From Streptomyces sp. Go-475 (lineage in GTDB: Bacteria; Actinomycetota; Actinomycetes; Streptomycetales; Streptomycetaceae), in assembly GCF_003330845.1 (NCBI RefSeq), contig NZ_CP026121.1, forward strand, positions 744,001-808,000: a DNA stretch of 64,000 nucleotides, written 5' to 3'. Below the pieces are notes generated by a model. It saw nothing but the letters and a program-made list of their open reading frames with translations. It made no database searches and had not been told where the DNA came from. This document shows, in pieces, positions 25,455 through 37,875 of the stretch. Each line of letters begins with the position of its first letter. The first letter of the stretch is position 1. Position numbers and translations under genes: made by a program.

Positions 25455-26677
25455 GGTGTGGCCGTACGTGTGCGTTCCACCAGGCGGTCGGCGAGGTAGC
25501 GCTGGAACTGCCACAGGGGACGCTCCAGGTGCGAGAAGCGTCCGCCCGACGGCCCCGGATCGGTGGCCAGTCCCCGCTGCACTCCTCGGATGGCCACCAG
25601 ATCCTCGCTCTGGATGGTCTCCAGCTGCTGACGCGCGGCGGCCACGTAGGCGTCGAATCCCGGCTTGTCCCGGACCTCGGCCGGCACGAGCACCGTGAAG
25701 TGGGCGTCGTGGGTGCCCGGGCCCGTGGGGATCTGCCGCAGGAAGGTCACGCTGTCCGGCAGGAGGGCCATCGCCAGGTGGGGGAAGACACCCGCGATCG
25801 TCATCCCTGACAGTTCGCGCTCTCCGAGCCCGGGGATCAGGGTGCCCACCGCCCCCGGCGCGCCGTCCCCGGCCGCTTCCGCCGTCGTCGCCGCCTCCGC
25901 CAGGGCGTCCGCGGCGAAGGGCGTGTACATGGTGAACCAGCGTCCGTCGCACTCGTCGACGACGGTGTCCCTGCCCGGCAGCAACGGCTCCAGGGTGGCC
26001 GCGTGGCTCCCCATGTGGTGGTAGTTCTCCGAGCCGTTCTCCAGTCCCACCTTCCAGTTCGCGGGGATGTCCTCCCAGCCGGCCGTGTAGGCCACGACCA
26101 GATCCGCCAGCCGGTAGGGGGCCACCTTGGCCGTCAGCCCGTCGAGCTGCGGGGCCAGCGCCGGCGCCTCGGGATCGGCGCAGATCATGATCAGGCCGTT
26201 CCACACTTCCAGGCGGTACCTGGGGAGCCGGCACGCCGCACGGTCGAAGTCCACCTTGCCCATCAAGGGCGCGCCGGCCAGCTGTCCGGCGTACTCGCCG
26301 TTCAGCCGGTACGTCCACGTGTGGTACGGGCACGTCAGCCGCTTCAGGGACCCTTGCTCGGGCGTGGTCTCCGGAGGGAGCACGTCCATGAAGCGGTGGC
26401 GGCACACCCGGGACAGCGCGTGCAGCTCGCCGTCCTCGTCACGTGTGATGACCAGTGGTTCGCCCAGTACGTCGGTGCGCAGGTAGTCGCCGGGCCGGGC
26501 GACCTGGTCCACGTGGCCGGCGCACAGCCAGTCGGCGCGGAAAACGTGCTCCCGCTCCAGGCGGTAGAAGTCCTCGCTGGTGTAGGCCCGGGCCGGGAGC
26601 GTTTCGCCGCGCTCCAGCGGAAGCGCCGCGATGCGTGTCAGCTCGTCGAGGAGGGAGTCGAGTTCTCGGTGCGGCAT
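25451..26677 (-). CDS. Rieske non-heme iron oxygenase, alpha subunit
   Basis: A 408-residue ring-hydroxylating or N-demethylating type oxygenase. The Rieske [2Fe-2S] ligands are C92-x-H94 (VCRHRFMDV) and C116-x2-H119 (TCPYHTWTY). The mononuclear iron site shows H220 and H225 in NGSENYHHMGSH, with an Asp expected later. Resemblance to GbcA/stachydrine-type and aryl dioxygenases is general, so the substrate is not assigned. No ferredoxin or reductase gene is nearby, so electrons must come from elsewhere. Two identical-format palindromes lie 95-155 bases upstream and probably control it. The convergent MBL gene overlaps its end by four bases. Confidence 0.9.
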   Translation of the reverse strand: MPHRELDSLLDELTRIAALPLERGETLPARAYTSEDFYRLEREHVFRADWLCAGHVDQVARPGDYLRTDVLGEPLVITRDEDGELHALSRVCRHRFMDVLPPETTPEQGSLKRLTCPYHTWTYRLNGEYAGQLAGAPLMGKVDFDRAACRLPRYRLEVWNGLIMICADPEAPALAPQLDGLTAKVAPYRLADLVVAYTAGWEDIPANWKVGLENGSENYHHMGSHAATLEPLLPGRDTVVDECDGRWFTMYTPFAADALAEAATTAEAAGDGAPGAVGTLIPGLGERELSGMTIAGVFPHLAMALLPDSVTFLRQIPTGPGTHDAHFTVLVPAEVRDKPGFDAYVAAARQQLETIQSEDLVAIRGVQRGLATDPGPSGGRFSHLERPLWQFQRYLADRLVERTRTATP

Positions 26678-26772
26678 GGTGCCACCACCTTTCTGCAGGC
26701 TCCCTTCATGGTTCGCCCCGAGCCCTCGACAGCGGATCGCCGCGACGGTTGATATCCGAGTAGTCCTTTCGT

Positions 26773-26792
26773 ATGAGACACCGACGTCTCAT
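26773..26792. promoter_or_regulatory. Palindromic operator 1 of the Rieske gene
   Basis: ATGAGAC (26773-26779) and GTCTCAT (26786-26792) are perfect seven-base inverted arms with a six-base spacer. A second site of identical arms and spacing is centred 40 bases away. Confidence 0.75.
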
Positions 26793-26812
26793 GATTCATA
26801 AGATCCGTTCAG

Positions 26813-26832
26813 ATGAGACGTTCATGTCTCAT
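26813..26832. promoter_or_regulatory. Palindromic operator 2 of the Rieske gene
   Basis: ATGAGAC (26813-26819) and GTCTCAT (26826-26832) repeat the arms and six-base spacing of operator 1. The 40-bp centre-to-centre distance is close to four helical turns, so two dimers would lie on one face of the DNA. The regulator is not encoded next to it. Confidence 0.75.
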
Positions 26833-26843
26833 TCAGCCAGGCC

Positions 26844-27929
<1,086 letters not shown>

Positions 27930-27955
27930 GGCATGCTCCCTTTCGTCCGCCGCCG

Positions 27956-29056
27956 TCACTGCGCGGCCCGGTCGGTTCCGGCGCGGCGCTCGTCCGGGCC
28001 CGTTCCGCCGCGGATCTCCTGCTTGGCCTCGTCGGCGAGGTGGCAGGCGGCGAGGTGCCGTTCGCTGCCGGAGACGAGGCGCAGCTCGGGCCGTTCCGCC
28101 GTGCACCGCCCTTCCGGGACCCAGCCCTTGTAGGCGCAGCGCGGGTGGAAGGCGCAGCCCTCGGGCAGGTTGATCAGGCTGGGCGGCGTGCCCGGGATCG
28201 GGTTGAGCCGCTCCCCGACGTCGCCGGTGAGGTGCGGCATGGACTGCAACAGGCCCCAGGTGTAGGGGTGCTGGGGGTCCTTGAGGACGTCCCGGGTGGT
28301 GCCGTACTCGATGCGGCGGCCGCCGTACATCACCAGGATGTCGTCGGCGACGTCGGCCACCACGCCGAGGTCGTGGGTGATGATGACGACGGCGGAGCCG
28401 AACTCCTCCTGGAGATCGCCGATGAGGTCGAGGATCTGCGCCTGGACGGTGACGTCCAGGGCGGTGGTGGGCTCGTCGGCGATGAGCAGGGCGGGGTCGC
28501 ACACCAGGGACATGGCGATCATGGCGCGCTGGCGCATGCCGCCGGAGAACTGGTGCGGGTAGTCCCGGACGCGGCGTTCGGGCTGCGGGATGCCGACCCG
28601 CTTGAGCATCTCCACCGCGCGGTCCTTGGCCTCCTTCTTGGAAACCTGGTGGTGCACGCGGTAGGCCTCGGCGATCTGGGAGCCGACGGTGAAGAAGGGG
28701 TGCAGCGCGGAGAGCGGGTCCTGGAAGATCATGGAGACCGTGCGGCCGCGCAGCTCGCGCATCTCGGCCTCGGGCAGGGCGACGAGTTCCCTGCCCTCCA
28801 GCCAGATCTCGCCGCCGACCTGGGCGCGGGTGCCCTTGTGCAGTCCGAGCAGGGCCAGTGAGGTCACCGACTTGCCGGAGCCGGACTCGCCGACGATGCC
28901 GAGGGTACGGCCCTTCTCCAGGGTGAAGGAGACGCCGTCGACGGACTTGACGAGGCCGTCCTCGGTGGGGAAGTGCACCCTGAGGTCGCGTACGTCGAGG
29001 AAGGGGGCGGGCGCGGGCGCGAGGTCCGCGGGCTGCGGTGAGGTCTGAACGGACAC
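27956..29056 (-). CDS. dppD: Oligopeptide/dipeptide ABC transporter ATP-binding protein (DppD/OppD type)
   Basis: A 366-residue ABC ATPase with Walker [10 protein letters not shown]-loop [13 protein letters not shown], signature [13 protein letters not shown] and Walker [14 protein letters not shown]. The oligo_HPY tail contains [10 protein letters not shown], a cysteine pattern that can hold an iron-sulfur cluster in some DppD proteins. The last 25 residues are charged ([10 protein letters not shown]). Gaps of 27 bases to both neighbours show cotranscription with the permease and dppF genes. Confidence 0.93.
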   Translation of the reverse strand: MSVQTSPQPADLAPAPAPFLDVRDLRVHFPTEDGLVKSVDGVSFTLEKGRTLGIVGESGSGKSVTSLALLGLHKGTRAQVGGEIWLEGRELVALPEAEMRELRGRTVSMIFQDPLSALHPFFTVGSQIAEAYRVHHQVSKKEAKDRAVEMLKRVGIPQPERRVRDYPHQFSGGMRQRAMIAMSLVCDPALLIADEPTTALDVTVQAQILDLIGDLQEEFGSAVVIITHDLGVVADVADDILVMYGGRRIEYGTTRDVLKDPQHPYTWGLLQSMPHLTGDVGERLNPIPGTPPSLINLPEGCAFHPRCAYKGWVPEGRCTAERPELRLVSGSERHLAACHLADEAKQEIRGGTGPDERRAGTDRAAQ

Positions 29057-29083
29057 GGGTGTTCCTAAGGACGAAAGAAGGGC

Positions 29084-30076
29084 TCAGGCGAGGCGCACGC
29101 GCGGGTCGACGAGGCCGTACACCAGGTCGACGACGACGTTGGCGATGACGACGAACGTCGCGGCGAAGAGCGTGGTGCCGAGGATGACCGGCAGGTCGGA
29201 GTTCTGGACGGAGTCGACGGCGAGCTTGCCGATGCCGTTGATGCCGAACACCGACTCGGTGATGACCGCGGAGCCGCCGATCAGGGAGCCGACGTCCATG
29301 CCGAAGATGGTGATGATCGGGGTGATGGCGGCCCGCAGCCCGTGCTTGAGGACGACCTTGGAGGCGGACAGGCCCTTGGCGCGGGCGGTGCGCATGTAGT
29401 CCTCGGCGAAGACCTCCAGCATGGAGGAGCGGGTGAGCCGGGTGTACATCGCGAGGTAGACGATGACGAGGGTGGTCCACGGCAGGATCAGCCCCTGGAA
29501 CCAGCCGACCGGGTCCTCGGTGATCGAGGTGTAGCCGGAGGTCGGCAGGATCTGGAGCTTGTCCACGAACACGTACAGCAGGAGCAGACCGATGAAGTAG
29601 ATCTGCACCGACACGCCGAACAGGGCGAGTCCGACCGCCGCCTTGTCGGCGGCCCTGCCCCTGCGCACCGCCGCCACGGTGCCGAGGCCGACACCCAGGA
29701 TCAGGAAGGCCACGGCGGCGCCGAGCCCGAGGGAGAGGTCCGCCGGGAAGTCCTGGAGCAGGGTGGTCAGCACGGGGGTGTCGGTCTGGAAGGAGACGCC
29801 GAGGCAGGGCGCCCCGCAGTGGATGCGCACGCTCTGGTCGCCGAAGTCACGGCCGACGAAGAGCCCCTTGAAGAACTCCCAGTACTGCGTCAGGTAGCTC
29901 TGGTCCAGGCCCAGGGAGTGCTTGATCTCCGCGAGGCGGGAGGGCGAGCAGGTCTTGCCGCAGGCCAGGAGCGCGGGGTCGGACGGCAGGGCGAAGAAGA
30001 TGAAGAAGGTGATCGTGGTGATCACCAGCATGATCAGGGCCGCCGCCAGAAGGCGTCTGATGAGGTAACGAAACAT
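29084..30076 (-). CDS. dppB: Oligopeptide/dipeptide ABC transporter permease (DppB type)
   Basis: A 330-residue inner-membrane permease with six helices. The N terminus [19 protein letters not shown] is the standard DppB opening, and the EAA coupling loop appears as [23 protein letters not shown] large external loop after helix 1 (residues about 30-100) contains four cysteines, more than usual, which may form disulfides outside the cell. It would pair with the DppC protein encoded at the start of the operon. Confidence 0.92.
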   Translation of the reverse strand: MFRYLIRRLLAAALIMLVITTITFFIFFALPSDPALLACGKTCSPSRLAEIKHSLGLDQSYLTQYWEFFKGLFVGRDFGDQSVRIHCGAPCLGVSFQTDTPVLTTLLQDFPADLSLGLGAAVAFLILGVGLGTVAAVRRGRAADKAAVGLALFGVSVQIYFIGLLLLYVFVDKLQILPTSGYTSITEDPVGWFQGLILPWTTLVIVYLAMYTRLTRSSMLEVFAEDYMRTARAKGLSASKVVLKHGLRAAITPIITIFGMDVGSLIGGSAVITESVFGINGIGKLAVDSVQNSDLPVILGTTLFAATFVVIANVVVDLVYGLVDPRVRLA

Positions 30077-30106
30077 GGGGTGCCGGGACCTGACGTGAGT
30101 GGGGTG

Positions 30107-30134
30107 CCCGCCGGCGGCCGGGGCCGCCGGCGGG
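30107..30134 (-). terminator. GC stem-loop between binding-protein and permease genes
   Basis: CCCGCCGGCGGC (30107-30118) and GCCGCCGGCGGG (30123-30134) form a perfect 12-bp stem with loop CGGG, just after the binding-protein stop. Such a hairpin can stabilise the upstream message or partly terminate transcription so that more binding protein than permease is made. Confidence 0.6.
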
Positions 30135-30155
30135 GGTGGAGAGGCGACGCGTCCG

Positions 30156-31832
30156 TCAGTGCTTGATGTAGACGTGAACGAGGCTCGGCTCGGCCACGAT
30201 CGAGTCGGGGATGACCCCGCCGACCTTGGAGCCGGACATCTCGGTGAAGTTCATGTACATCAGCGGGACCACGGCGGCGTCCTTCAGGACCTGCCGGTCG
30301 ATCTGTCCGTAGGTGGCGTTGCGCTGCTGGACGTCCGAGAGCTTGGCGGCCTTGTCGATCAGCGCGTTGACCTTCGGGTCGTTCAGGTACGACAGGTCCT
30401 GGTTGGCCTGCGGGTTCTTCTTGATCAGCCGGCCGTCGAAGAGGGTGGGCAGCACCGTGGAGGCGTTCGGCCAGTCGGCGATCCAGTCGCCCCAGGTCAG
30501 GTCGTACTGGTTCTTCGTGTTGTTGACGGTGCTGAAGTAGTTCGACGCGTCGATCGGGGAGATGTTGACGTGGATGCCGATGCGCTCCAGCGCGGTCTTC
30601 ACCGCGTCGGCGAAGTGCTCATGGGTGGGAGTGTTCTCCACCGCGATCGACATCGTCAGCTTCGGATTACCCGCCTGTTTCATCAGGGCCTTGGCCTGGG
30701 CGAGGTTGCCGGCCGGGTTGGCGCTGTACAGGTTGAACTTCTGGTATCCGCCGATGCCGGGGCTCAGCATGGTGGTGGCGTAGTCGCCGTACGCCGAGCC
30801 GCCGAAGGCGCCGCGGACCGTGGTCTTGTCGATGGCGTACTCGATCGCCTGGCGCACCCGGAGGTCCTTGACGCGGGTGGTGTTGATCGCCAGGTAGTTG
30901 ATGCCGGGTGCGGGAATCTTGTAGTAACGGCCCTTGAGAGAGGGGTCGTTGGCCATCTGGGCCAGGTCGGATCCGGCGATCGGCCACTGCTGGATCGAGG
31001 TCTGGGCGGTGCCGGCGTCGGCCTTGAGCTGCTGGTCGATGGCCGACTCGTCCTGGCCGAACTTGACGTCCATCCCGTCGACGTTCTGCTGCCGGATCGG
31101 GTCGGTCGACTGCGACCAGTGCGGGTTCCGGGTGAGGACGAGTTCCTTGTTCTTCGTGTACGACTTGATCATGTACGGGCCGTCCGACCAGACCTTGGTG
31201 TCATAGGTCGAGCCGGTGTCATGGGCCTTGGGCACGGCGGACCAGCCGGGCATCGCGGTGGTCTCGTTGAAGTCGGCCACCGGCTGGTTCAGGTGGAAGA
31301 CGATGGTGTACTTGTCCGGCGTCTGGATGGAGCCGAGTTCCTTGCCCTGGTAGGGGCCCTTGTAGTCGGAGCCGCCGACGAGCCACTGCGCCGCGTAGGG
31401 CGGGCCGCCGTTGATGTCGGAGGAGAAGCCTCGCTCCACGCCGTACTTGACGTCCTGTGCGGTGACCTCGGTGCCGTCCTGGTACTTGACGCCGTGCCGC
31501 AGGTGGAAGGTCCACACCGTGGCATCCTTGCTCGGCGTGCCGGTGTCGGTGGCCAGATCGCCGACCAGCTTCGGCTTCGGGCCGGTCTCCTCCCAGCCCG
31601 TGAGGGTCCGGATGATCTCCTGGTCCATGCTCTGGCCCTCGGTCGTGTAGACGCGCTGGGGGTCCAGGTGGTCGAAGTCGGCCTTGTCCAGGATGGTCAG
31701 GGTGCCGCCCTTGCCGGGGGCGCCGCTGCCGCTGCTGCCGGAGGACCCTCCGCATGCGGTGGCCCCCAGGGCGATCATCACGGCGGAGGCCGTGAGAGCG
31801 ACCGTGCGCGATCTGCGCGTGTTGCGCGTCAT
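30156..31832 (-). CDS. dppA: Peptide ABC transporter substrate-binding lipoprotein
   Basis: A 558-residue SBP_bac_5 protein. The signal peptide MTRNTRRSRTVALTASAVM ends in the lipobox ALGATAC, giving a lipid-modified Cys at about residue 27 followed by a Gly/Ser linker. Mature regions include FHLRHGVKYQDGTEVTAQDVKYGVER, a family signature. It should deliver oligopeptides or similar solutes to the membrane complex. Stem-loops lie on both sides of the gene within the operon, which may set its level apart from the permeases. Confidence 0.93.
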   Translation of the reverse strand: MTRNTRRSRTVALTASAVMIALGATACGGSSGSSGSGAPGKGGTLTILDKADFDHLDPQRVYTTEGQSMDQEIIRTLTGWEETGPKPKLVGDLATDTGTPSKDATVWTFHLRHGVKYQDGTEVTAQDVKYGVERGFSSDINGGPPYAAQWLVGGSDYKGPYQGKELGSIQTPDKYTIVFHLNQPVADFNETTAMPGWSAVPKAHDTGSTYDTKVWSDGPYMIKSYTKNKELVLTRNPHWSQSTDPIRQQNVDGMDVKFGQDESAIDQQLKADAGTAQTSIQQWPIAGSDLAQMANDPSLKGRYYKIPAPGINYLAINTTRVKDLRVRQAIEYAIDKTTVRGAFGGSAYGDYATTMLSPGIGGYQKFNLYSANPAGNLAQAKALMKQAGNPKLTMSIAVENTPTHEHFADAVKTALERIGIHVNISPIDASNYFSTVNNTKNQYDLTWGDWIADWPNASTVLPTLFDGRLIKKNPQANQDLSYLNDPKVNALIDKAAKLSDVQQRNATYGQIDRQVLKDAAVVPLMYMNFTEMSGSKVGGVIPDSIVAEPSLVHVYIKH

Positions 31833-31860
31833 TGAGGAAACTCCGTTCTGGCTACGGGCT

Positions 31861-31884
31861 CGGCGGCCGTTCGTGGGGCCGCCG
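31861..31884 (-). terminator. Stem-loop between permease C and binding-protein genes
   Basis: CGGCGGCC (31861-31868) and GGCCGCCG (31877-31884) are perfect arms with an eight-base loop, in the 78-base spacer before the binding-protein gene. It may protect the downstream transcript or attenuate read-through. Confidence 0.45.
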
Positions 31885-31910
31885 GGTCGATACTCGGGGG
31901 GGGTGGCTTG

Positions 31911-32942
31911 TCAGCCGCGCCGGGCGCGGGGGTCCAGGGCGTCCCGGACGCCGTCCCCGAGGAGGTTGAGCGCCAGGACCAGGACGAGGAGCAGGACGCC
32001 CGGCACGAAGAGGTACGTCGGGTCCTGGAGGAAGAACTGGGAGGCGTCCGACAGCAGCGCTCCCCAGTCGGGGTTGGGCGGGATCACGCCGACACCCAGG
32101 TACGACAGGGCCGCCTCGGTGGTGATGTTCTGCGGGACGGCGAGCGCGAAGGAGATCAGGATCGGCGCCCAGAGGTTGGGCAGCAGCTGCCGGAAGAGGA
32201 TGTGCCGCCGGCCGGCGCTCATCAGCCGCGCGGCGTCGACGAACTCCCGCTCGCGCAGCGACAGGACCTGTCCGCGCACCAGCCGGGCGGTGTACGCCCA
32301 GGCGAAGACGGCGATGTTGAGGACGAGGACGAGCAGCCGGAGGTTCTCGTCGGTGCCGCCGTGGCTGTTGGTCTGCAGCGCGTTCTGGATCACGGGGGTC
32401 AGCGCGATGATGAACAGCAGCTGCGGGAACGCCAGCATCACGTCCATGATCCGGGACAGCAGGGAGTCGACCCAACCGCCGAAGTACCCGGCCGCGAGGC
32501 CCGCCACGACTCCGACGGCGGTGGACAGCACGGCCGAGGCGAATCCCACGTAGAGGGAGGTGCGCAGGCCGTAGACGATCCGGGCGAACAGGTCGTAGCC
32601 CGTGCCCGGTTCGACGCCGAGCAGGTGCTGGGCGCTGATGCCGCCCAGCGATCCGTAGGGGAAGTTGCCCGTGTCCGGGTTGATCGCCTTGTTGTCGGGG
32701 GTGATCGGTCCCCAGCCGGTCACCGCGGTGAGGACCGGCGCGAGCAGGGCGACGGCGATGAACAGGAGGGTGACCACCAGAGCGGTCATGGTGACCTTGT
32801 CCCGCCTGATCCGCCGCCAGGCCATCCGGGCCGGCGAGCGGCCGGCGACGACCGTGCCGCCGGGTCTGGGGTCCTGCGTCGACGGCTCGGTCAGCAGCGC
32901 GGTGCCGCCGCCGGTGTCGACCGGCTGGTGTTGCGTGGTCAT
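31911..32942 (-). CDS. dppC: Oligopeptide/dipeptide ABC transporter permease (DppC type)
   Basis: A 343-residue permease. A polar N-terminal stretch of about 45 residues ends in SPARMAWRRIRRDKVTM, the usual DppC positively charged lead into helix 1. Six helices follow and the EAA loop is REFVDAARLMSAGRRHILFRQLLP. It is first in the operon, ahead of the binding protein, an order (C-A-B-D-F) unlike the common A-B-C-D-F. ATG 32942 is used; an upstream frame of 36 more residues begins at 33050 but lacks membrane or family features. Confidence 0.9.
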   Translation of the reverse strand: MTTQHQPVDTGGGTALLTEPSTQDPRPGGTVVAGRSPARMAWRRIRRDKVTMTALVVTLLFIAVALLAPVLTAVTGWGPITPDNKAINPDTGNFPYGSLGGISAQHLLGVEPGTGYDLFARIVYGLRTSLYVGFASAVLSTAVGVVAGLAAGYFGGWVDSLLSRIMDVMLAFPQLLFIIALTPVIQNALQTNSHGGTDENLRLLVLVLNIAVFAWAYTARLVRGQVLSLREREFVDAARLMSAGRRHILFRQLLPNLWAPILISFALAVPQNITTEAALSYLGVGVIPPNPDWGALLSDASQFFLQDPTYLFVPGVLLLVLVLALNLLGDGVRDALDPRARRG

Positions 32943-33249
32943 CGTACGGACATCCCGGATCTGCCCCTGGGGCAAGGAAAATTGGGTGGCGGTCGTAACT
33001 TCCGCCGTGAGACTCTGCGGACTTTCGCAACGCCGTGCGAGTCCGGTCAAGCCGAGCAGGGGCCAGAAAAGGGACTGTTTGCGGTCATGGAACAGTGTTG
33101 ACGCAAGCGGGGAAGGTGATTACCCGCCGCATGGCGGAATGCGGGAGATTCCTTGGGAATCGATTGGCCCTGGGTCCGGCGGCATTTCCTTTTGCTTTTC
33201 CCTCGGAATCCCCCGGGCCGGGTAAAGGGCGCGGGCCGGCAGCTCGCCG
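32943..33249. other. 307-base spacer upstream of the peptide transporter operon
   Basis: No gene is supported here. It must carry the operon promoter; on the minus strand a TTGACC element lies near 33040-33050 without a clear -10 partner. Two inverted repeats are visible: CCGCC-GCAT-GGCGG (33124-33137) and GATTCC-TTG-GGAATC (33147-33161). The second is AT-richer and is a possible operator; the first may be a terminator. Confidence 0.45.
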
Positions 33250-34293
33250 TCAGCCGAGCGGAACCCCGGCTTCCAGGTAGAACGCGGCTCCGCGTTCCCG
33301 AGCCCGCAGCGCCCAGCGCAGGCGCTCGTAGCGCACGGGCGGCAGCAGTTCGGCGGCCTCCTGCTCGGTGACGAACCGCCAGTCGCGCAGTTCGGGGCCG
33401 GGCAGCAGCAGCCGTTCGGCCTCCGCGGCGGCGAGGAGACCGCCGTCGAAGAGGAGCCGCAGCCCGCCGAACCCGGGGGGCGCGGGCCGCTCCCAGTCGA
33501 CGACGAGCAGGCTGGGCACTTCCTCGAGGTGAATGCCGGTCTCCTCGGCCACCTCCCGCATCCCGGCCCGCGCGGGCGCCTCTCCGGGCTCGACGACCCC
33601 GCCGGGGAACTCCCAGCCGGGCTTGTAGGTGGGGTCGACCAGGAGCACCCGGTCCCGTTCGTCGAAGAGGAGCACCCCGGCCGCGAGCGTCTCGGCGGTG
33701 GGCTCGGGCGTCTGCACGATGTCGCAGACGGGCACGGCACCGCTGTTGACGGCCTCGGCGATGCGGGCGGCGGTCTGGTACGGCGTGAGGTCGCTGGTGT
33801 CCACGGGGTGGGCGTCGGCGGTGAGCCAGGAGGCGAGGGCGGCCCGGTACGGCTCGATGTGGTCGAAGGACCACTGGCGTATTCGCATCTCACCGTCGGG
33901 GAGGTCGGGTGGCACCTCGCGGCCGGCTATGCGCTCCCGCAGTATCGTTTCGGCCGGAGCGAGCAGGATGTGGCTGACCGGAATCCTGCGCGCGGCCAGT
34001 CCGCCGAAGATCTCGTCGCGGTACTCCTGGCGCAGCAGGGTCATGGGGACCACCAGGGTCCCGCCGAGCTCGGCGAGCATCGCCGCCGCCGTGTCGATCA
34101 CGAGGCGTCGCCAGATCGGCAGGTCCTGGAAGTCGCCGACCTCGGCGAGGTGTTTGGGCGGCAGCAGGTGGGCTAGCGCGCCGCCGATGACCTCCGGGTC
34201 GAAGAGCGTGCTGTTCGGGATCAGCTCGATCAGCTCCCGTGCGGTGGTGGTCTTCCCCGCACCGAACGCGCCGTTGATCCAGACGACGGTCAC
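33250..34293 (-). CDS. Fusion of P-loop kinase-like domain and NUDIX hydrolase
   Basis: A 347-residue two-domain protein. Residues 1-180 form a P-loop NTPase with Walker A GAFGAGKT at 8-15 and resemble small kinases such as those of the AAA_33/tunicamycin-resistance group. Residues about 205-330 form a NUDIX domain with the box GGVVEPGEAPARAGMREVAEETG. The combination suggests that one molecule phosphorylates and another step removes a nucleoside-diphosphate, for detoxification or nucleotide clearance, but no substrate is known. The gene is monocistronic. Streptomycete homologues with the same fusion are expected, so it is not likely to be an annotation artefact. Confidence 0.85.
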   Translation of the reverse strand: MTVVWINGAFGAGKTTTARELIELIPNSTLFDPEVIGGALAHLLPPKHLAEVGDFQDLPIWRRLVIDTAAAMLAELGGTLVVPMTLLRQEYRDEIFGGLAARRIPVSHILLAPAETILRERIAGREVPPDLPDGEMRIRQWSFDHIEPYRAALASWLTADAHPVDTSDLTPYQTAARIAEAVNSGAVPVCDIVQTPEPTAETLAAGVLLFDERDRVLLVDPTYKPGWEFPGGVVEPGEAPARAGMREVAEETGIHLEEVPSLLVVDWERPAPPGFGGLRLLFDGGLLAAAEAERLLLPGPELRDWRFVTEQEAAELLPPVRYERLRWALRARERGAAFYLEAGVPLG

Positions 34294-34376
34294 AGGTCCC
34301 CCTCTTCTGTTGGCCCCCTGAGGCTTGCCCGCTTCACCCTGCCACGAAAACCAGCCGCAGTTGAGGGCGCATGACG

Positions 34377-34417
34377 ACGGCGCCGGCGCCCCCTCACGCG
34401 GGGAGCGCCGGCGCCGT
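34377..34417 (-). terminator. Strong GC hairpin
   Basis: ACGGCGCCGGCGC (34377-34389) pairs perfectly with GCGCCGGCGCCGT (34405-34417), extended by CCCC/GGGG closing a six-base loop. It follows the stop of the small secreted protein gene at 34439. Confidence 0.7.
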
Positions 34418-34438
34418 GGGCCGGGGCCGGGCGGCTCG

Positions 34439-34639
34439 TCAGCCCTTCTCCTTCTTCTGGCTGCCGTCCTCCCGGTCCAGGGACAGGCTGTCCTTGGCGA
34501 CCGTCTCGTCGAGCGTCTTGAGGGTGTCGTCCACGCTGAGGGTGCCGAGGCTCTCTCCGAGGGCGTGGGACGGGGTGACCGCCGCGACGACGAAGCCGGT
34601 GGCGAGGGAGGCGATGGCGAGCATGCTGCGCTTCTTCAT
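34439..34639 (-). CDS. Small secreted protein
   Basis: A 66-residue protein with a classical signal peptide (MKKRSMLAIASL, hydrophobic core, cleavage after PSHA at about residue 26). The mature 40 residues are hydrophilic and charged, ending DGSQKKEKG, and lack cysteines. No family is recognised; similar short exported proteins are common in Streptomyces. ATG 34639 is used although GTG 34648 is three codons upstream. It is followed by a strong terminator, so it is probably a single-gene unit. Confidence 0.7.
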   Translation of the reverse strand: MKKRSMLAIASLATGFVVAAVTPSHALGESLGTLSVDDTLKTLDETVAKDSLSLDREDGSQKKEKG

Positions 34640-34705
34640 GCCCGGCACAACGGCCCGAGGCGCTGTGGGGTCACGCAGCGGCGTACGACCGGGCGAGGGA
34701 ATACC

Positions 34706-34942
34706 TCAGGCCGGGTCGCCGTCCGGTTCGGTGCCCCAGGTGCCGGGGCCGCCGCCCCGCCACTCGATCAGCCCGGACGCCGCCACGTACGCCTCGTCCG
34801 CGTCCTCGATCCCCGCCCGCCGCAGGAATTCGGCGACGTCCAGCAGCCCGTAGGCGATGCCGAGGAACTGGTCGTCCACACGGACCCGCCTGCCGCCGTC
34901 CGCGGCAGGCGGGTAGACCACGACGGGTTTCACGGACGCCAT
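34706..34942 (-). CDS. Conserved hypothetical protein
   Basis: A 78-residue cytosolic protein starting MASVKPVVVYPPAADGGRRV. It has a compact beta-like N-terminal half (VRVDDQFLGIAYGLLDVAEFL), then RRAGIEDADEAYV and an acidic Gly/Pro-rich tail. Related proteins recur in Streptomyces genomes but I know of no function. No signal peptide or membrane helix is present. It lies 51 bases downstream of the next gene on the same strand and may be cotranscribed with it. Confidence 0.65.
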   Translation of the reverse strand: MASVKPVVVYPPAADGGRRVRVDDQFLGIAYGLLDVAEFLRRAGIEDADEAYVAASGLIEWRGGGPGTWGTEPDGDPA

Positions 34943-34992
34943 GCCATCAGGGTCCGCGAAGACGGCGCCGGGCGCTCGTCGGGGTGGGCCGT

Positions 34993-35268
34993 TCAGCCGG
35001 CTTTTCTGGTCTGCCGGAATTCGTGGACGTCGGCCGTGAGGGTGCCGTCGTGCTGTTCGTAGTGGGACAGCGCGAGGCCGAGGCCGAAGAAGGTGGGTGC
35101 CCATTCGCCGACGAAGATGCCCCAGCGGTCGGCACGGGCGAGTCCGGTGCCGGGTTCCATCTTCAGGGAGCCCATCCAGGCGACGACGCTGAAGCCGACG
35201 GACGCCATGGCGGCCATGTAGGCGTGCTCGCTGCGGACGCCCATTTCGTGCATCTTCTTGATGATCAT
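34993..35268 (-). CDS. Hypothetical protein with amphipathic/hydrophobic helices
   Basis: A 91-residue protein starting MIIKKMHEMGVRSEHAYMAAM. It shows one hydrophobic stretch (ASVGFSVVAWMGSL) and a second (WAPTFFGLGLALSHY), separated by LARADRWGIFVGE. The conserved streptomycete family has no known function; membrane association is likely. The ATG at 35268 is used. The preceding 110 bases contain no clear promoter. Confidence 0.7.
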   Translation of the reverse strand: MIIKKMHEMGVRSEHAYMAAMASVGFSVVAWMGSLKMEPGTGLARADRWGIFVGEWAPTFFGLGLALSHYEQHDGTLTADVHEFRQTRKAG

Positions 35269-35378
35269 CAGCGGCTCCGTTCCGAGGGGGGTGGTTCACG
35301 GACGGAGTGCCCTCGGAACGTGTCGCTATTCACACTTTTTGCCCGTAATGTCCGACCCGGTGCGCGGACACCGCCACC

Positions 35379-37775
<2,397 letters not shown>

Positions 37776-37824
37776 GGTGTCTCCATCTCTCGGGCGGGGC
37801 TGCCGCGCTCGGACGATCTCGTTG

Positions 37825-37857
37825 CCCCGCGCCGGACCTCCCTGGTGCGGCGCGGGG
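37825..37857 (-). terminator. Hairpin between the VOC and UvrA-like genes
   Basis: CCCCGCGCCG (37825-37834) and CGGCGCGGGG (37848-37857) are perfect ten-base arms around a 13-base loop. The site follows the AraC-VOC operon on the minus strand and precedes the UvrA-like gene. Confidence 0.6.
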
Positions 37858-37875
37858 TGGGTACTGCGCGGGCCG

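Noticed and set aside
32943..33050. N-terminal extension of the DppC permease from 33050
   Set aside because: The extra 36 residues lack family similarity; ATG at 32942 gives a normal DppC length.
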